This document shows, piece by piece, positions 35,630 to 47,800 of a stretch of DNA of 64,000 nt. How positions within the stretch are numbered: the first letter of the stretch is position 1; each line of letters begins with the position of its first letter. Origin of the DNA: Adiantum capillus-veneris (lineage: Eukaryota > Streptophyta > Polypodiopsida > Polypodiales > Pteridaceae); assembly GCA_014529385.2 (NCBI GenBank), contig CM043971.1, forward strand, positions 84,549,340 through 84,613,339, in the 5' to 3' direction. A program made the translations under genes and the position numbers. The notes below the pieces were generated by a model. The model saw only the letters and a list, made by a program, of their open reading frames with translations, did no database searches and was not told the DNA's origin.

Positions 35630-35818
35630 TGTTGGGGTATAGGCGCCTGTGCCTTGCCCGGTCGCCCAGAGTCTGGGTGCCCACTGACTTGTATACGTTA
35701 TACATAGCATAAGTGTACAGGGGGCTGCTCACTCTTTTGAGTCTCCCCACCCATATCTGTGTCGTGTGTCTCCTTCTCTCTCTCACTCTCCGTCTGTGGT
35801 GCTCCCCGATCCCCTTCA
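35630..35818 (+). repeat. 3' LTR of the non-autonomous copia element
   Basis: 189 bp, preceded by the purine stretch AAGTGGGAGG, which serves as polypurine tract. Five substitutions from the 5' LTR. Confidence 0.9.
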
Positions 35819-35823
35819 TGAAT

Positions 35824-36680
35824 TGTGTATAGAATCCAGACAACAAAATCAAACCCAAGATAGCAACCAAGGAAGAACCAAGGACCACGAAGGTGACAAC
35901 AAATACAACAAATGAAGGAAGATCTTTAGAGATGCAGCCAATTCTAAAAGTAGACGGACCATGACCAAAATTGTTGTGAGAAACGATCAGAAACAAGAAA
36001 GACAAATCAAGGCCACAATATCTGTGGGAAACAATTGGAAACAAGAAAGACAAAAGTGCGATGTTACTGTCAGCACCAATCCTTGAAATCAATTTGGACC
36101 ATGAAATCTATCGAGCGATATTCAATCATTGTATGTAGATGCAAGAATAGAGGTTTCTGTAGAAAGCAAACATGTAACCATAAGAACTTTACCGTACTTT
36201 GCAAGAGAATATGAGACATAATTTGAGGTTAGATTTGTGCCAGCACATCAAAATTCCATTCCACAAGTGACGGACACAAAGAGCTTGCATGATTTATTGT
36301 CTTTTTCTATAAGATGCACAATCACCCTCGTAGAGTTGCTGAAAATCAAACCATACTTATGGGGACAAATGAGTAAAAATTTGGAAAAAATGAGAATGAA
36401 GGTCTATCTAATAGACAAACTCTTGGAAGAAACCAAGAAAACTAATCATCTTGAGAAAACAAAAGTGGAATTTGTACAAGTAAACAAGGTAGGCGATTAT
36501 TGTAAAGGCAAAGACAGAAACACTGCCTTACCTCTAGAATATAGGGGAGTGCCCACCATTACGATACTCGATAGTGAGGCTAGAATAGCCATTGCTACAA
36601 AAGGAATTTGGGAGAAATGAGGAAGTCCAGCTCTCTAAAATATGCGCATGAAATTTCAATTTGCTGACGGTGTCAGGCAT
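35824..36680 (+). pseudogene. Gypsy-type protease fragment
   Basis: The frame 36237-36620 ends with NTALPLEYRGVPTITILDSE, then ARIAIATKGIWEK. In the related proteases I know this reads ILDSGAGVSIATK, so the Gly after Asp-Ser is replaced by Glu and activity is unlikely. Just past the stop, MRMKFQFADG matches the next conserved segment in another frame. Upstream sequence to 35824 is decayed. This is the right half of the region split by the copia element. Confidence 0.6.
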
Positions 36681-38050
36681 TTTTTGGATGAGCATAGCGT
36701 CACTAGGCCATGCCTAAAAGCTTTCCCACTAGCCTCATGTATATATGTGTACATAGCCCTGCAAGTTTTGCAAGTGGTCCTGTAAAAATTCATGTACAAA
36801 GGTGTGATTTTTCCAAGCTTGAGTGTTGATGTTTTGGGTTTTTTGAGTTCCCAAATCATATTTTTTAATAAATATATCCAGTCATGCTTTATAGCTCGTG
36901 AATGGGACTTGTACATCATGCGTTATGAGCACCTGAAGTGGGCGGTCACAACTTAGAAAGTGATTCCATGAGCATGTGACAAAATCAACTAAGCCAACTT
37001 GAGGGTCTAAGATTAGAAATTTTGAAATTTTAAATTTTTGGAGATAACCGAGATGATGGGCTTCGAGCCGTGTGTTACAGTGCATCATTTGGTAACCGGA
37101 CTAGCAAGTTATGCCTCGGGGAAAGTTGTCTGAGAAGTCCTCCTACTTGGTGGAGAAACTAGAAATTAATGGGGACATGGGGAGTTTGGGATCCTTAGGG
37201 AGGAGGTTTCCATGTGCCATGGAGATAATCCTACATGAGAAGGAAAAAGGGATAATGGGGGGTATATAGGCCAAAGGAGGACCCCCTATTGTTTGTATTG
37301 ATCAATTGGAGAGAAGCTTCGCTTGGTGGACTTCATGGGCTTGTAGGCTTCATGGGAAAGAAATGGTGCATTGTTTTAATGCACACTCAGCTGGACAGGC
37401 ACTTGGACATCCCTTTTGGTCCACAAGACACTTGCCCACACCTCATTCATTGGTCAAAGGGTCATCGACACCTCATTTTCCACCCAAAAAAGGACAAAAT
37501 TGAACCAATTAAAAGGTGCCTACAAACGAACCCTTGTCAGCTGAGAAGAGAGAGAAGAATTGTGGGGAATAAAAGATATGAGAGCACCTACTTTGATAGA
37601 TACAACGCCTGCACAACTTCAAGAGAGCTCACTTTTTAGTAGGAGAAAGGACACCTCCATGTTCGAGTGGTCATAACTTCTTTATTTCTCATCTATTCTT
37701 TGCCTATGGATACTCTACGGACATATCCACGAGACAAGCTTTGTCATGATTGTGAGTGCACGTATGCAGCACATGTGTGGAGAGTGAGAAGGGGGGACAA
37801 AGAGAGAGCACACAGGATGTGGGTGGAGCTCCCAAACCTCACTATATGAGCACTCTGTGAGAATCTGAGTAAGAGCTCCTTATTCTTTGTATGTATAAAG
37901 AATAAGGAGATAAATGTGGGCGGTTGGAAACTGGCCGATGGACATGAACAAAGCACGGTGAGGCACATCGCCTTTACCTAACATTCTCCCACTAAAGACT
38001 GTGTGCCGATAAGTGGTGAGAAGACCAGTCTACAACTAGTATGTGCCATA
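36681..38050. other. No recognised gene
   Basis: Mixed sequence with short open stretches and no domain. GGGTATATAGG at about 37259 could be a TATA box of an unrecognised LTR, but I found no matching second copy. Confidence 0.45.
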
Positions 38051-38414
38051 GGTGAGAGAAGACGACTCTCAACCTATGCCCATTGGATCACTCTGAACAT
38101 GCTCTAGTGTAGATGCAACATGCATACCACTAGGACTAGAGACACGATGACACTCCTCGTGCAGGTATCAAGTGATGACCTGCATGGCTCCACAATGCAC
38201 AATGCTAGTGTCAGTCATCACACCACTGACAAGGTGAGAGAAGACGACTCTCAACCTATGCCCATTGGATCACTCTGAACATGCTCTAGTGTAGATGCAA
38301 CATGCATACCACTAGGACTAGAGACACGATGACACTCCTCGTGCAGGTATCAAGTGATGACCTGCATGGCTCCACAATGCACAATGCTAGTGTCAGTCAT
38401 CACACGACTGACAA
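38051..38414. repeat. Two tandem copies of a 182-bp unit
   Basis: 38051-38232 and 38233-38414 are identical except for one base near the end (CACACCACTG versus CACACGACTG). The unit begins GGTGAGAGAAGACGACTCTC. The near identity indicates a recent duplication inside older decayed sequence. Confidence 0.9.
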
Positions 38415-38735
38415 GTCCCACTGCAAATGCACCAATCGCATATGCAAGATTAGATCTCAAGACCAAAAGGTCAAACATGAGAGACCCGAAATCCAACAAG
38501 ACATGCAGTATGTGTGCCAACCTATCCCTGTTAGCAACCGTAGTGCCATATGCATCCTCATCAAGAACCACCTAACTATGCATCACCATGTCAGCATCAT
38601 GTGCCAAATGCATAACTGTTGTGAATTAGTGCAAAACCAAAAAATCAGCACCACTGCAATGACACATAGTTGTTTGAAGGACACTGTCACCCTCAAACAT
38701 ATCAGATGCATCATAGAGCAATGCATCGGTCTCTA
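38350..38735 (-). pseudogene. Copia RT C-terminal fragment, minus strand
   Basis: On the minus strand 38571-38350 encodes GSLMFDLLVLRSNLAYAIG and VSRVMTDTSIV, close to the RT tail of the non-autonomous copia element at 32091-35818. It is a second member of that family in opposite orientation, carrying no other domain. Confidence 0.65.
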
Positions 38736-38916
38736 GATCAACTAATGTCACCTCAACGGATGACTGGAGCATCGGTCTCTAGATCAACTAATGTCACCTC
38801 AATGGATGACTAGAGTCAGTCATCCATTGAGGTGACATTAGTTGATCTAGAGATCGATGCATTGCTCTATGATGCGTCTGATACTTTTGAGGGTGACAGT
38901 GTCCTTGAGACAACTC
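38676..38916. repeat. Large inverted repeat (head-to-head junction)
   Basis: The arms meet near 38815: GTCATCCATTGAGGTGACAT on the right mirrors ATGTCACCTCAATGGATGAC on the left. Pairing extends about 100 bp each way, with a 44-bp direct duplication inside the left arm (GCATCGGTCTCTAGATCAAC at 38727 and 38771). The two arms are homologous copia-derived sequence in opposite orientations. Confidence 0.85.
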
Positions 38917-39275
38917 TGTGTGATTGCAATGGTGTTGAGTTTTTGATGTTGCAATCATTTTGAGAAGTTATGCATTTGCTAGATATGTATGCCTACTGTA
39001 GAGGCTAGTGCGCTTGACCTTTAGATCACCTTATTTGCTTAAGAGCGTGGTTTTCTCTCAGGTGGGAGAGTTTATCATGACTGACATGTCGGCCTTGCAG
39101 CCATGATGGGCACATTAGACACTATTGCTTCAGGCGTATGAGGCAGTGGAAGAGGTAGATGCATGGTGCTACTATGAGGACAGATTCTAGAGAGTATGCA
39201 TGTGACGGGCATGTCACTTATGAGTCTAGCTTGCCTTCAGACTTTGTGTATTGGGATAGCACATTGTCTACACGT
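38814..39275 (+). pseudogene. Decayed copia gag/protease fragment, left of the gypsy insertion
   Basis: 39080-39275 is homologous to the zinc-knuckle to protease stretch of the non-autonomous copia element (34047-34280). For example, GGGCACATTAG and TTGCTTCAGGCG are shared in order with AGGGCACATTAG and TTTCAGGCG. Frames are destroyed. The homology resumes at 59419, so the 20-kb gypsy element between them is an insertion. Confidence 0.65.
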
Positions 39276-41295
39276 TGTCGAGAAATTTGCGGTCTTGCCA
39301 GGAAAGCACCGGGCTTATGGCTGTGAGAGTTTGTGAGAGAACTCAACAAAAACTATATGAAGGAGTTAAACCATAGATGCCATGAAGACTAGGGTTTGGA
39401 AATAAGTGCAATCAAAGAAGACTCACTCTTTCTCTCGTGTACTGACGCACACAAAGAAAGAACGCAAAAGAGAATGTCAAAACAATACGAAGATGAAAAC
39501 ATCAAGGCTATGGTCATATCGTATCATGGGTAATATGAAAGGGTTAATGGATGAGTTAATGGCATTCAATCTTGGCTGACCAAATAGGCTACGAATTGTT
39601 CTTTGGAATTGTAGTTTTGTGCTTACCATAATATATATATTTTGTCTAGTGATTGGGATTAATTGTGTGTACAAATCCTCTTGGTTCATAGCAAGATAAC
39701 TACGCTTACATCAAAAGAAAAATTATAGTCTATGAGAGGTAGTATGATGGGATCCGGTGATAGAAGTATTTCATTGAGCCTTTCAGGGCCGAAGAGAAAC
39801 ACTATACGTTGTTGAAAGTGTATTTTACGATTAATCCATACGTTAATTCTAATAGATCGTACAGAGTGAAAGCGATAGAAATGATCATCATGTGGGTTAT
39901 TCATCTAGGATAGTATGTGAGAAATGTAGATATGAGAGAAGTGAAGAGATGAGAAGTTTCCCTCCCAAGCCCTATTCTTGCCCGTAGGCAATAAGGATAC
40001 TGCGGGGAGAGATGTACCTGTAGCAAAGAGAACCTAGAGAGGATGAATTACTAATAATGAGAGAGATAGGTTTGGTTAAGGAGATGAGATTAGATACATA
40101 CATATATATATATATATATATATTGGATTAGAGGTGAAAATGAAAACAACAAGAAATCAAGAAAACATCAATGTAGAACACATCTTACTTGAAACCCTTC
40201 GGCACCATTATTGATGGGAGAGAGAAGAAGAGTGGATAATTCCACTTTGATTGATACACCGAGTGCAAGACCTTCTTTGATTAGAGTTGATCTTCCAAGG
40301 TTAGCTTGTTGCAAGAATGGCTAGTCTCCCTCTAGGAGAAAGTGTAGGCTTGGGCTTATGTTAATGGCTAAGTACAATTAGGCATTACTACTCACTCCCT
40401 CAAGACTTCCTCTCATCAATGGCTTGAATGCTTGAGTTCCTTCCAAGGAAGAAGAGGTCCCCTTTTATAGGTGAAGGGAACCCACAAGGATTTACACAAG
40501 AAGAGAGGAGCCAGCGTGAACAGGAATTGGAAAAGTTGGAAATGAGCTGTCCCTGCATGATGTGGGCAGACTGGGGTCCAGTATTTTGATCATATCTCCT
40601 CAACCGTAGCTCCAAATAAAAAAATAAAAATATGGGCAGAAACTTCAGCTCATTAGCTACGATTTTTATTTTAAAATAATTCTCCAATTCGGATTGGAAC
40701 CTTGTGTAAAAAATTCATCAAAATAGGGTCCATTTATGGCAGCAAAAGTCTTCATGTGGTCTCCTTAGCCTTGACTTTCATTTAATTCCCAAGGACACCT
40801 CATGCCATATGAAAGCATGACATTTCTCCTTGACAAAGTTTTGTAACCATGCTTGCAATAATGCATTAAAATAAGTGTATCTTTGAAATCATGCCACCTA
40901 GTGTCCCACTAGGATTTGATTCTCTCCTAGTAGCTATTTAAAAAGAAATATAGGAAAAGTATAAAAAATACATAGAATATATATATATTGGAGTTTACCC
41001 TAGATATAGGATCTAGCTAGGGTGTGAGATGATAATGAAATAGTAGAAATAAAGAATCAATGCTTTTTGCCCCAAGTTAAAGAGGCGAAGCTATTGACAC
41101 TTTTCCCATAGTATTTTTTGATGGTAAAGTAAGAATACATTACCCTTGAGATAAATAATAAGATGAGATAGAAAGCTTATTTTTATACTTACATATGCAT
41201 ATGTACATTATAGGAAATATAAGTATGTATCTAAAAAAAATACAAGATAACTCTTGTAGCATACGTTCCCACTATGTACATGTCACAACACGACA
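39276..41295 (-). repeat. 3' LTR of the minus-strand gypsy element
   Basis: About 2.02 kb, starting TGTCGAGAAA and ending CGACA (a TGTCG/CGACA inverted repeat). It contains an AT dinucleotide array at about 40102-40123. It is the uninterrupted version of the right LTR. Confidence 0.9.
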
Positions 41296-41307
41296 TCCAC
41301 CCCCTCT
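41296..41307 (-). other. Polypurine tract of the minus-strand gypsy element
   Basis: On the minus strand AGAGGGGGTGGA lies directly before the 3' LTR start. Confidence 0.8.
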
Positions 41308-41353
41308 AAACCTGCACATCCTCCGGTATGTGCCAAATTATTTCTTTGTAAGA

Positions 41354-43357
41354 TCAGCCCTCTTGTACATCTTCCTTGCTTTCATCTTCACTGGATGATT
41401 CCAAAGCTTCATTTTCACTTTGATCTTCACCTGTGTTTTGCTCTTCTTCCTCATCAACATTTTCTGGATCATTGTCTCCTCTTCTCTTAAACATTTTGAT
41501 CCTTTTTTTTGCAATCAGAATCTTTACTTCTGTGCCATCTAATTCAAACAAGCTGTAAGTAGCATTTTCATGCACATGTTTTACAACATATGGTCCAAAC
41601 CATCTTTTTGAAAGCTTACGCATGACTGTGTGTTGGTTATCAAGGCTACTATCATACACTAAAACCCAGTCACCTTTGTCAATTGCTTTGCTCCTGAGCT
41701 GATGTCGCTTATCAAAGTAGTCCTTGTTTTTCAATCTTGCATTTTTGAGTCGTTCTTTTGCAGCCTCAATGTCTCCAGGTCTTCTCTCTAGTTGCCTTAT
41801 GCGCAATGCAAGGAGATCTTCCCTACTAAGCCCCTCTTGCCAAGGTAGTACATTCCATGTGGGAATTGTATCCTCAATCGGCATCACTGGCTTTTGACCA
41901 TGCATTAGCTCCGCAGGCATGTAGCCAGTTACTGAGCTATGTGTTGTACGATCAGCCCATAAAGCGTATGGTAACAGTTTTGGTCACTCACCAACTCTTC
42001 CTTCGCAAGCCTTGGCCAAAGCTTTGATGATAGGAGGGTGCCCTCTTTCACTCTTTCCATTGCCTTCAGGGTTGTAAGCTGTAGTAAGAGAAAGCTTGAT
42101 TCCTAATCTAGAAACGAACTCCCTTGCTTCTTCGGCATCCAGTTCACCTCTATTTGCAGTGATCTTTCCCACACAGCCATAACGGCAAATCACCTCATCA
42201 AGAAGGAATTTGCACACAGCTTCTGTGGTTTTAGCTCTTAATGCTCTTCCTTCAACCTGATTAGTTAGGTCCTCTCGTGCAAGAACCAAGTACCTCATCT
42301 GCCAGAGTCCTAATGGCATCGTGACTAGATCCACAACCCATTTATAGTGCATGGATAGTGGATATGTAGGGTGCAATCCATCACGATGTCGAAAATTTGA
42401 ATACATTTGACAAGTTACACATGACTCTACAAACTGAGATACATCTTTATACATACCCTTCCACCAGTATTTTTCTTTCAACTTGGAGAAGGTTGCCCAC
42501 ACACCCCTGTGTCCAGCCCATAGACTCTCATGAAACTCTTGCATGAGCTTTACTTGAGTCTCTTTTTTACATATAACCCGTTGTGGTGTAGCACCCTTTT
42601 GCTTAGGATGCTTCCACAAGTAACCATCCCTTAAAAAGTACCCATATGCTTTCCTGCGTATCCTCTAGAATTCTTGTTCAGACCAATCATCCTGTTTTGT
42701 TAGAGTACTCAAGTAGCTTCCAATAAGAAGCCAATCACCTTCATAAAGATCTTTCAAGAACAATTCAAGTGAATTAGTCATGCAGACATTGTTACCTTTG
42801 ACATGAGAGATAGAATAGAATTTTGTGCCTACATCATCTCCCTCATCAATCATTTGTGACTCATCTTCATACCTTGCCCTTGATAGCATATCTGCCACTG
42901 TATTGTCTTTACCTGCAATGTGCTTAAACTCGGGATTTAAGGACTTAATGTAGGCAATCCACCGCAACATAGCAATGTCTGGTGTTGAGGAGCTTGTAAT
43001 CATCCCAAGAAGTGGTAGACAATCTGTTTCTACAACCACACATGCACCAATTAGGTACTCTTTTCCACTTTTCAAGGCTGTAACCATATCCCATAACTCT
43101 CTCTTTATCTGTGGATAGTTTCTTTGGCGAGCACTTAGTACCTTTGCTCCAAATCTTACCACATACCTGTGTCCTTCTTTGTCATCTTGCCCTATTGCCC
43201 ATCCAATCCCTGTAGGACTGGTATCTACTGTCACAATCACTGGCCTTTGACACTGATAGTCTACCTTTCTCAAAGTCGTTGCTGACTGGAGTAACTCCTT
43301 TAGCTTTTTCATGGATTTTACATGTGCTTCTGTCCATTTAAACTTTTGATTCTTTCT
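41354..43357 (-). pseudogene. Gypsy RNase H and integrase
   Basis: It continues the RT frame after the nested insertion. RNase H (from 43357 downward): TVDTSPTGIGWAIG, KRELWDM, VETDCLPLL and NTVADMLSR, so all four acidic residues are present. TAG at 42665-42667 interrupts the frame. Integrase: the HHCC region ends in CVTCQMY, VVDLVTMP gives the first Asp, TANRGELD has Asn (codon 42154-42152) where Asp is expected, and NGKSERGH gives the Glu. TGA at 41984-41986 interrupts again, apparently at a Trp. The tail has FGPYVVKHV and an acidic C-terminus ending at 41354. The Asn substitution would disable integrase. Confidence 0.85.
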
Positions 43358-43362
43358 AAGCA

Positions 43363-43659
43363 TGTTAACCCTCACGGCACACGGACACTCTATCACCTAC
43401 GATGGACGTGTATTATGTATGATTTAGAGTCAGGTACCGGGCTTGTCGGACCAATAGGGAAAGGTAGAGTGATCGCCGATGAGAGGCGCACTTTAACTTG
43501 GACATTCAAGGGATTAGTTGGTTAAGCATGGGCGCCCAAGTGTGAATGGGGTGAGCTCCTATAAAAGCCAACTAAACCTAATTTTTACTCATTCTCTCAT
43601 TTGTGCAATTGAAGAGTGCTCTTGCTCCATCTCCATCTTCTTCTTCTTCTTCACCTCCT

Positions 43660-43697
<38 letters not shown>

Positions 43698-43948
43698 GGA
43701 GAGTGTGTGTGCGATCGAGCATTACGAAGGCACGACGGCGGCGAAGCGGTTGAGCGCGGCACAACTGCAGCTTCTTCTTCATCGCGGCGAGGAATCCACC
43801 ACGAAGGCGAGCGTAGAGCGGTGAGTGACACACCCTTTGTTTTCTTGAGCTTGCTAGTTTAGGCTTGTTGTGTGCTTGGAGCCGTTTGTGGCTCGCATAC
43901 GGTGTATTGGCAAGTCCCTTGCTTCGACAGTGCGGCAAGGAGCGCACA
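43363..43948 (+). repeat. 5' LTR of the gag-protease element
   Basis: TGTTAACCCTCACGGC to GCGCACA, 586 bp. It has CTCCTATAAAAGCC (about 43556) as TATA box and a GT/GA microsatellite at about 43661-43703. Confidence 0.95.
43560..43568 (+). promoter_or_regulatory. TATA box of the gag-protease element
   Basis: TATAAAAGC about 390 bp before the LTR end. The same box recurs in the 3' LTR near 51898. Confidence 0.6.
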
Positions 43949-43952
43949 TTTT

Positions 43953-43970
43953 TGGCGCCGCTGCCGGGGA
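43953..43970 (+). other. Primer binding site of the gag-protease element
   Basis: TGGCGCCGCTGCCGGGGA, the type of primer site used by Athila-like plant gypsy elements (TGGCGCCGTTGCCGGGGA), four bases after the LTR. Confidence 0.9.
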
Positions 43971-44059
43971 TATGCCCTACACTAAGCTCGGTTAGCACTT
44001 TACGCTTCCTTGTGGTGCAATTTCTATCATAGGAAAGGCAGGGAAGGAGTGTGTGGAAG

Positions 44060-44400
44060 ATTTCTGTTTTTTGCGTTTTCTGCAATTGCTGTCAAGTTTC
44101 AATTTCTGCTATTGTCTGCGTTTTTTCAATTTCTGCAATTTTTGCATTTTCAAGTTCGGCGTTTTCAATTTCTGTAATTTTCTGCATTTCTGTCAATTTG
44201 CTGCAATTTCTGCGTTTTTTCTGCATTTTCTGCAATTTCTGCGTTTTTCTGCATTTTTTTCAATTTTTGTATTTTCTGCATCAACAAAAAAAAATAATTT
44301 TAAAAAAAAAAATTGAGAATAAAAAAAAGATTAAAAAAAAAAAAAAAAAATTTAAAGGGAAAAAATTCGGAAATTAAAAACGCGAGTGAGCGGGCGGCGA
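44060..44400 (+). repeat. Low-complexity T-rich then A-rich leader
   Basis: Repeated TTTCTGCAATTT-like units to about 44285, then A-rich sequence with runs of up to 18 A. A short AAGCCC tandem follows at about 44484-44520. The apparent Phe/Lys-rich frames are compositional. Confidence 0.8.
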
Positions 44401-44896
44401 TATTTTTCGAAAATAAAAAACGTGACTCTTAAAACGGACGGGTTGGTTTGTATAAAAGATAGATCGGGATCGGGATCATTTTCCCAAGCCCAAGCCCAAG
44501 CCCAGGCCCAGGCCTCAGGCCTCAGTCCTATGATATATACTAGACTCACTCTTATATATATACCCTACTCCCTCAAGAGAGAATGAGAGCATGTGGGACA
44601 AGTCCTCCACTCTCCTCCTTTCTCTTCCCACTTGCACCCTTAGACTTTCTAGTTTGGGCCTAGTTCCCTACTGGAAATTGACAGTTTTAGGGATTCCGAG
44701 GGCATAGAGTGACCAAACGGAGGGCTGTAAAGCACGGCACGACCCTCTGACCGATACGCTCGTTTTGAGCTATCACACGGCCCATTCCACGACACACTCT
44801 AAAAAATCTAGCAAAAAAACAAACAAAAAACACGCTAAAAACTAGTCACAAGGCCTCCTAGAGCAGCTTTTTGACACCTTAAGGTATCAAAAGCAC

Positions 44897-47800
44897 ATGC
44901 ACTTACGCTCTGGGCGGGTGCTAGAACACGAGCATATTGAGGGTGCCTCTGTTCATACAGACACCCATTACCCATCCACGATAAGCTCTAGACCCTCAAC
45001 GGGGACACAAGGTAGCACCACCCAAGACCCTAAAATAGCCGCTAGTGATTCCTCCTCCGACTCAGAAATCATGGAAGCATACCCTACCCAAAACACTGAG
45101 AGAGAAGGCCATGCACCTCCCGAAGCTCCACAGCCTAGTACTAGTATGTTTAGCCGTTTCATGGAAATATTAGGTAGAGCTACTCGCTCGGAACCTGATG
45201 CAGATGAAGCACGCGAAGGGGGTGGGGAAGTGGAATCTCCTTTCACATCGCACGTGGACCCCACACCCCCAAAGAGTGTCCATGTGGATATCCTACCAAC
45301 TTCTTACCAAGAAGGCCCTGTTGAGCTGCCTTCTTCAGAAGTTCCCTCTAGAGTACCGTTGGTGGCAAGTAAAACCACGGGGAGCAACATTGCTTCTACC
45401 TCACAAGAAACCGTTAACACGTCGACTCTAGAAGGATTGTTCATTAATGATCATTGGACATACGACCTCCACACTGAGGTGTTGACGGATCTACACTCTG
45501 GCCACGCCTACCATGTAGGATGGATAGAGATTGTACAATCCACCTCTAGTGCCACGAGCATCGAAGATCAACAGAAAATGATCTGTAATGTTATCCATGG
45601 CATTATTCAATCAGAAAGGCAAAACCGAGGGGTAAATATACTCTCAACTGGCCCCATGAGATTTCTGGATACGAGCAAGGCTCAACAGCCTACTCTATCA
45701 CAAATGGAGACTCCTCTAATGAGCCCCATGGACCCATCTTACGTCATTTCACCTGGGGTCTCTATGCAATCTGAGCCTCCGAGCGAAAACTTTAGCTTCC
45801 CTAACTTGGCTCAACCCTCTATCAAGGAAAACACAGTGCTCACTCCAGGGATAAGCCTGACAGAGAATGTACCGATGACATCTACGGTTAGCGCAGTGCC
45901 ACTACCTAGTGTCATAGTACCTAATATGGGGCCTCGACCATATGTGCCTCTAGCCCCTTATGCACACATGGCCCCCACACCTCCAATTGTACCACTTGCT
46001 TATGCTCCTCGAGTGCCACTCCCTAGCTCTTATCCGAGTGGACCTATGCCCGGTTATGTTCCATATCCTGCATCATCCACACATATGCCAAGACCGGTAC
46101 CCGTTCCTCTCCCACATATGATTCCAAGAGTACCTCCACCGGCCCTGCCTCCTCACATAGGTGACTTGGCAGCGTTTGCTCAAACCATAGGTCGATCTAT
46201 CGCGGAAAATATGCGTCACGCATCTGATAGAGAGCCTAGAAGTAAGGCAGTACAAATTGCCAAACTCACACAAAAATTCAATGGGGATGAAGATGCTAGG
46301 AAACACATTGAAGTGTTTGAACAAGTATGTGATTCCTTAGGGGAACGCAACGAACTACATAAGTGCAATGCCTTAAGCTTGACATTAAGTGGGAAGGCTG
46401 GAGATTGGTATAGGACCCTAAGGGTGGACGAGAAAACAATCTACCCTACCCTTCGAAGGTTGTTTCTAAAGGAGTACATACGAGAAGGTGTGCTTTGGGG
46501 TGTAGCATCTCAGCTACAGAAGGCCGAACGTAAGGAAGGAGAGTCAGTAAGGGACTTCATTAGTCGTCTAAAGCACTTAAACTCTCGTTGCCCTGTAAAT
46601 GAGCGCTTCAACAATAACCAACTGCTTGATCGATTCATTCGAGGGTTGAGGAATGAAGGAATCTATAATGGACTAGTGATTAGAGGTATCACAACCTGGG
46701 AAGATGTCACTGCCAATGCAATCCAACTAGAGGACAACTTGATGATAGCAGGCATGAGGGTGTCTACTGACACGAGATCCACTAGCTCACAAGCCATTGA
46801 GTATGAACCCATGACTGCAAAGCCCATTGCCAATGAGCCAAAGGTATTTGAGACATTCTTGACAGACCTCACCAAGGCAATCCAAGAGTCTCTTAAGGAT
46901 AATCGACCCCCTCAAAATAGTCACATGTATCCAAGAAGGGAGCAACAATGGTGTTCCATTTGCTTAGGTCCACATAGCACTAGTGAGTGCCCTACGTTTA
47001 GAGTAAAATTTAATGGAACTTGCAACGCATGTGGTAGGTATGGTCACCAAGCTAAGGATTGTTTAATGATCAAACGTATGATGGCAAATAGACCACCTGT
47101 AGCCTGGACGAATGCGCCTCGAGCTCCTGTATTGATGCCTACTCCACCTGTTGAGCAACTACCGCAACACATGGTCCCTAGATCTCAAAATGTTGTACAA
47201 GCTACACCGCTACCACCTCCTGTGCTAGGACCGCAGCCCCCGCATCCAAGAGTCGCCCCTATGAACCAAGTGGGTTGCGAGCCATCAAACGCTTATGCAG
47301 ATGGTTGTGAGGAGGAAATAGACACTAGTATTGCCTACGGACTTGATACATTGGAAGAGTGTCCTATATACTACATGGAAGATTGTTGGGGACAAGTCAA
47401 GCCGGTTTATCAAGCTGCTGCTCTCGCATCCAGAGGTCAAAATATCAACACCCAGGCTAGGAGGCCACCTCTTCAATGCTACGAGTGCGGTGGACCACAT
47501 CGAGTAGCGGAGTGCCCTATTAGACTGCAAAAGAATGCTGCACAGATGCAAATGAATCAAGGGAGCACGTCTGCAATGCCAATACTCACATGTAATCGTT
47601 GTGGCATAGATCACTTGATTGCCCAATGCCCCTATAACCCAAATGCGCCTAAAATCACACCCCTAAATTTGGTCGAAATTGCTGGTGTGACATCGCCAAT
47701 ACCACCCGTCGCACCCGCTTATGCGATTACACGGTCCATGCTTCAAGGGCCAGGACATATCCTCGAAGAGAGAGATACCGCGTCAATTATCCAAGCAAAG

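Larger units (their letters stand above)
32091..35818 (+). mobile_element. Non-autonomous Ty1/copia element with internal deletion
   Basis: Two 189-bp LTRs (32091-32279 and 35630-35818) differ at five positions, about 97 percent identical. The target duplication TGAAT is exact (32086-32090 and 35819-35823). The tRNA-iMet primer site follows the 5' LTR. Only a short gag, a protease-like domain and the end of RT are encoded. Integrase, most of RT and RNase H are missing, so it would depend on another copia element. Confidence 0.9.

Noticed and set aside
39477-39904. Minus-strand frames repeated at 57805-58023
   Set aside because: They fall in both LTRs of the minus-strand gypsy element. They are LTR sequence read by chance.
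44051-44377. Phe/Cys/Ile-rich frame resembling a membrane protein
   Set aside because: It comes from TTTCTGCAATTT low-complexity DNA in a retrotransposon leader and ends in poly-Lys from an A-run.
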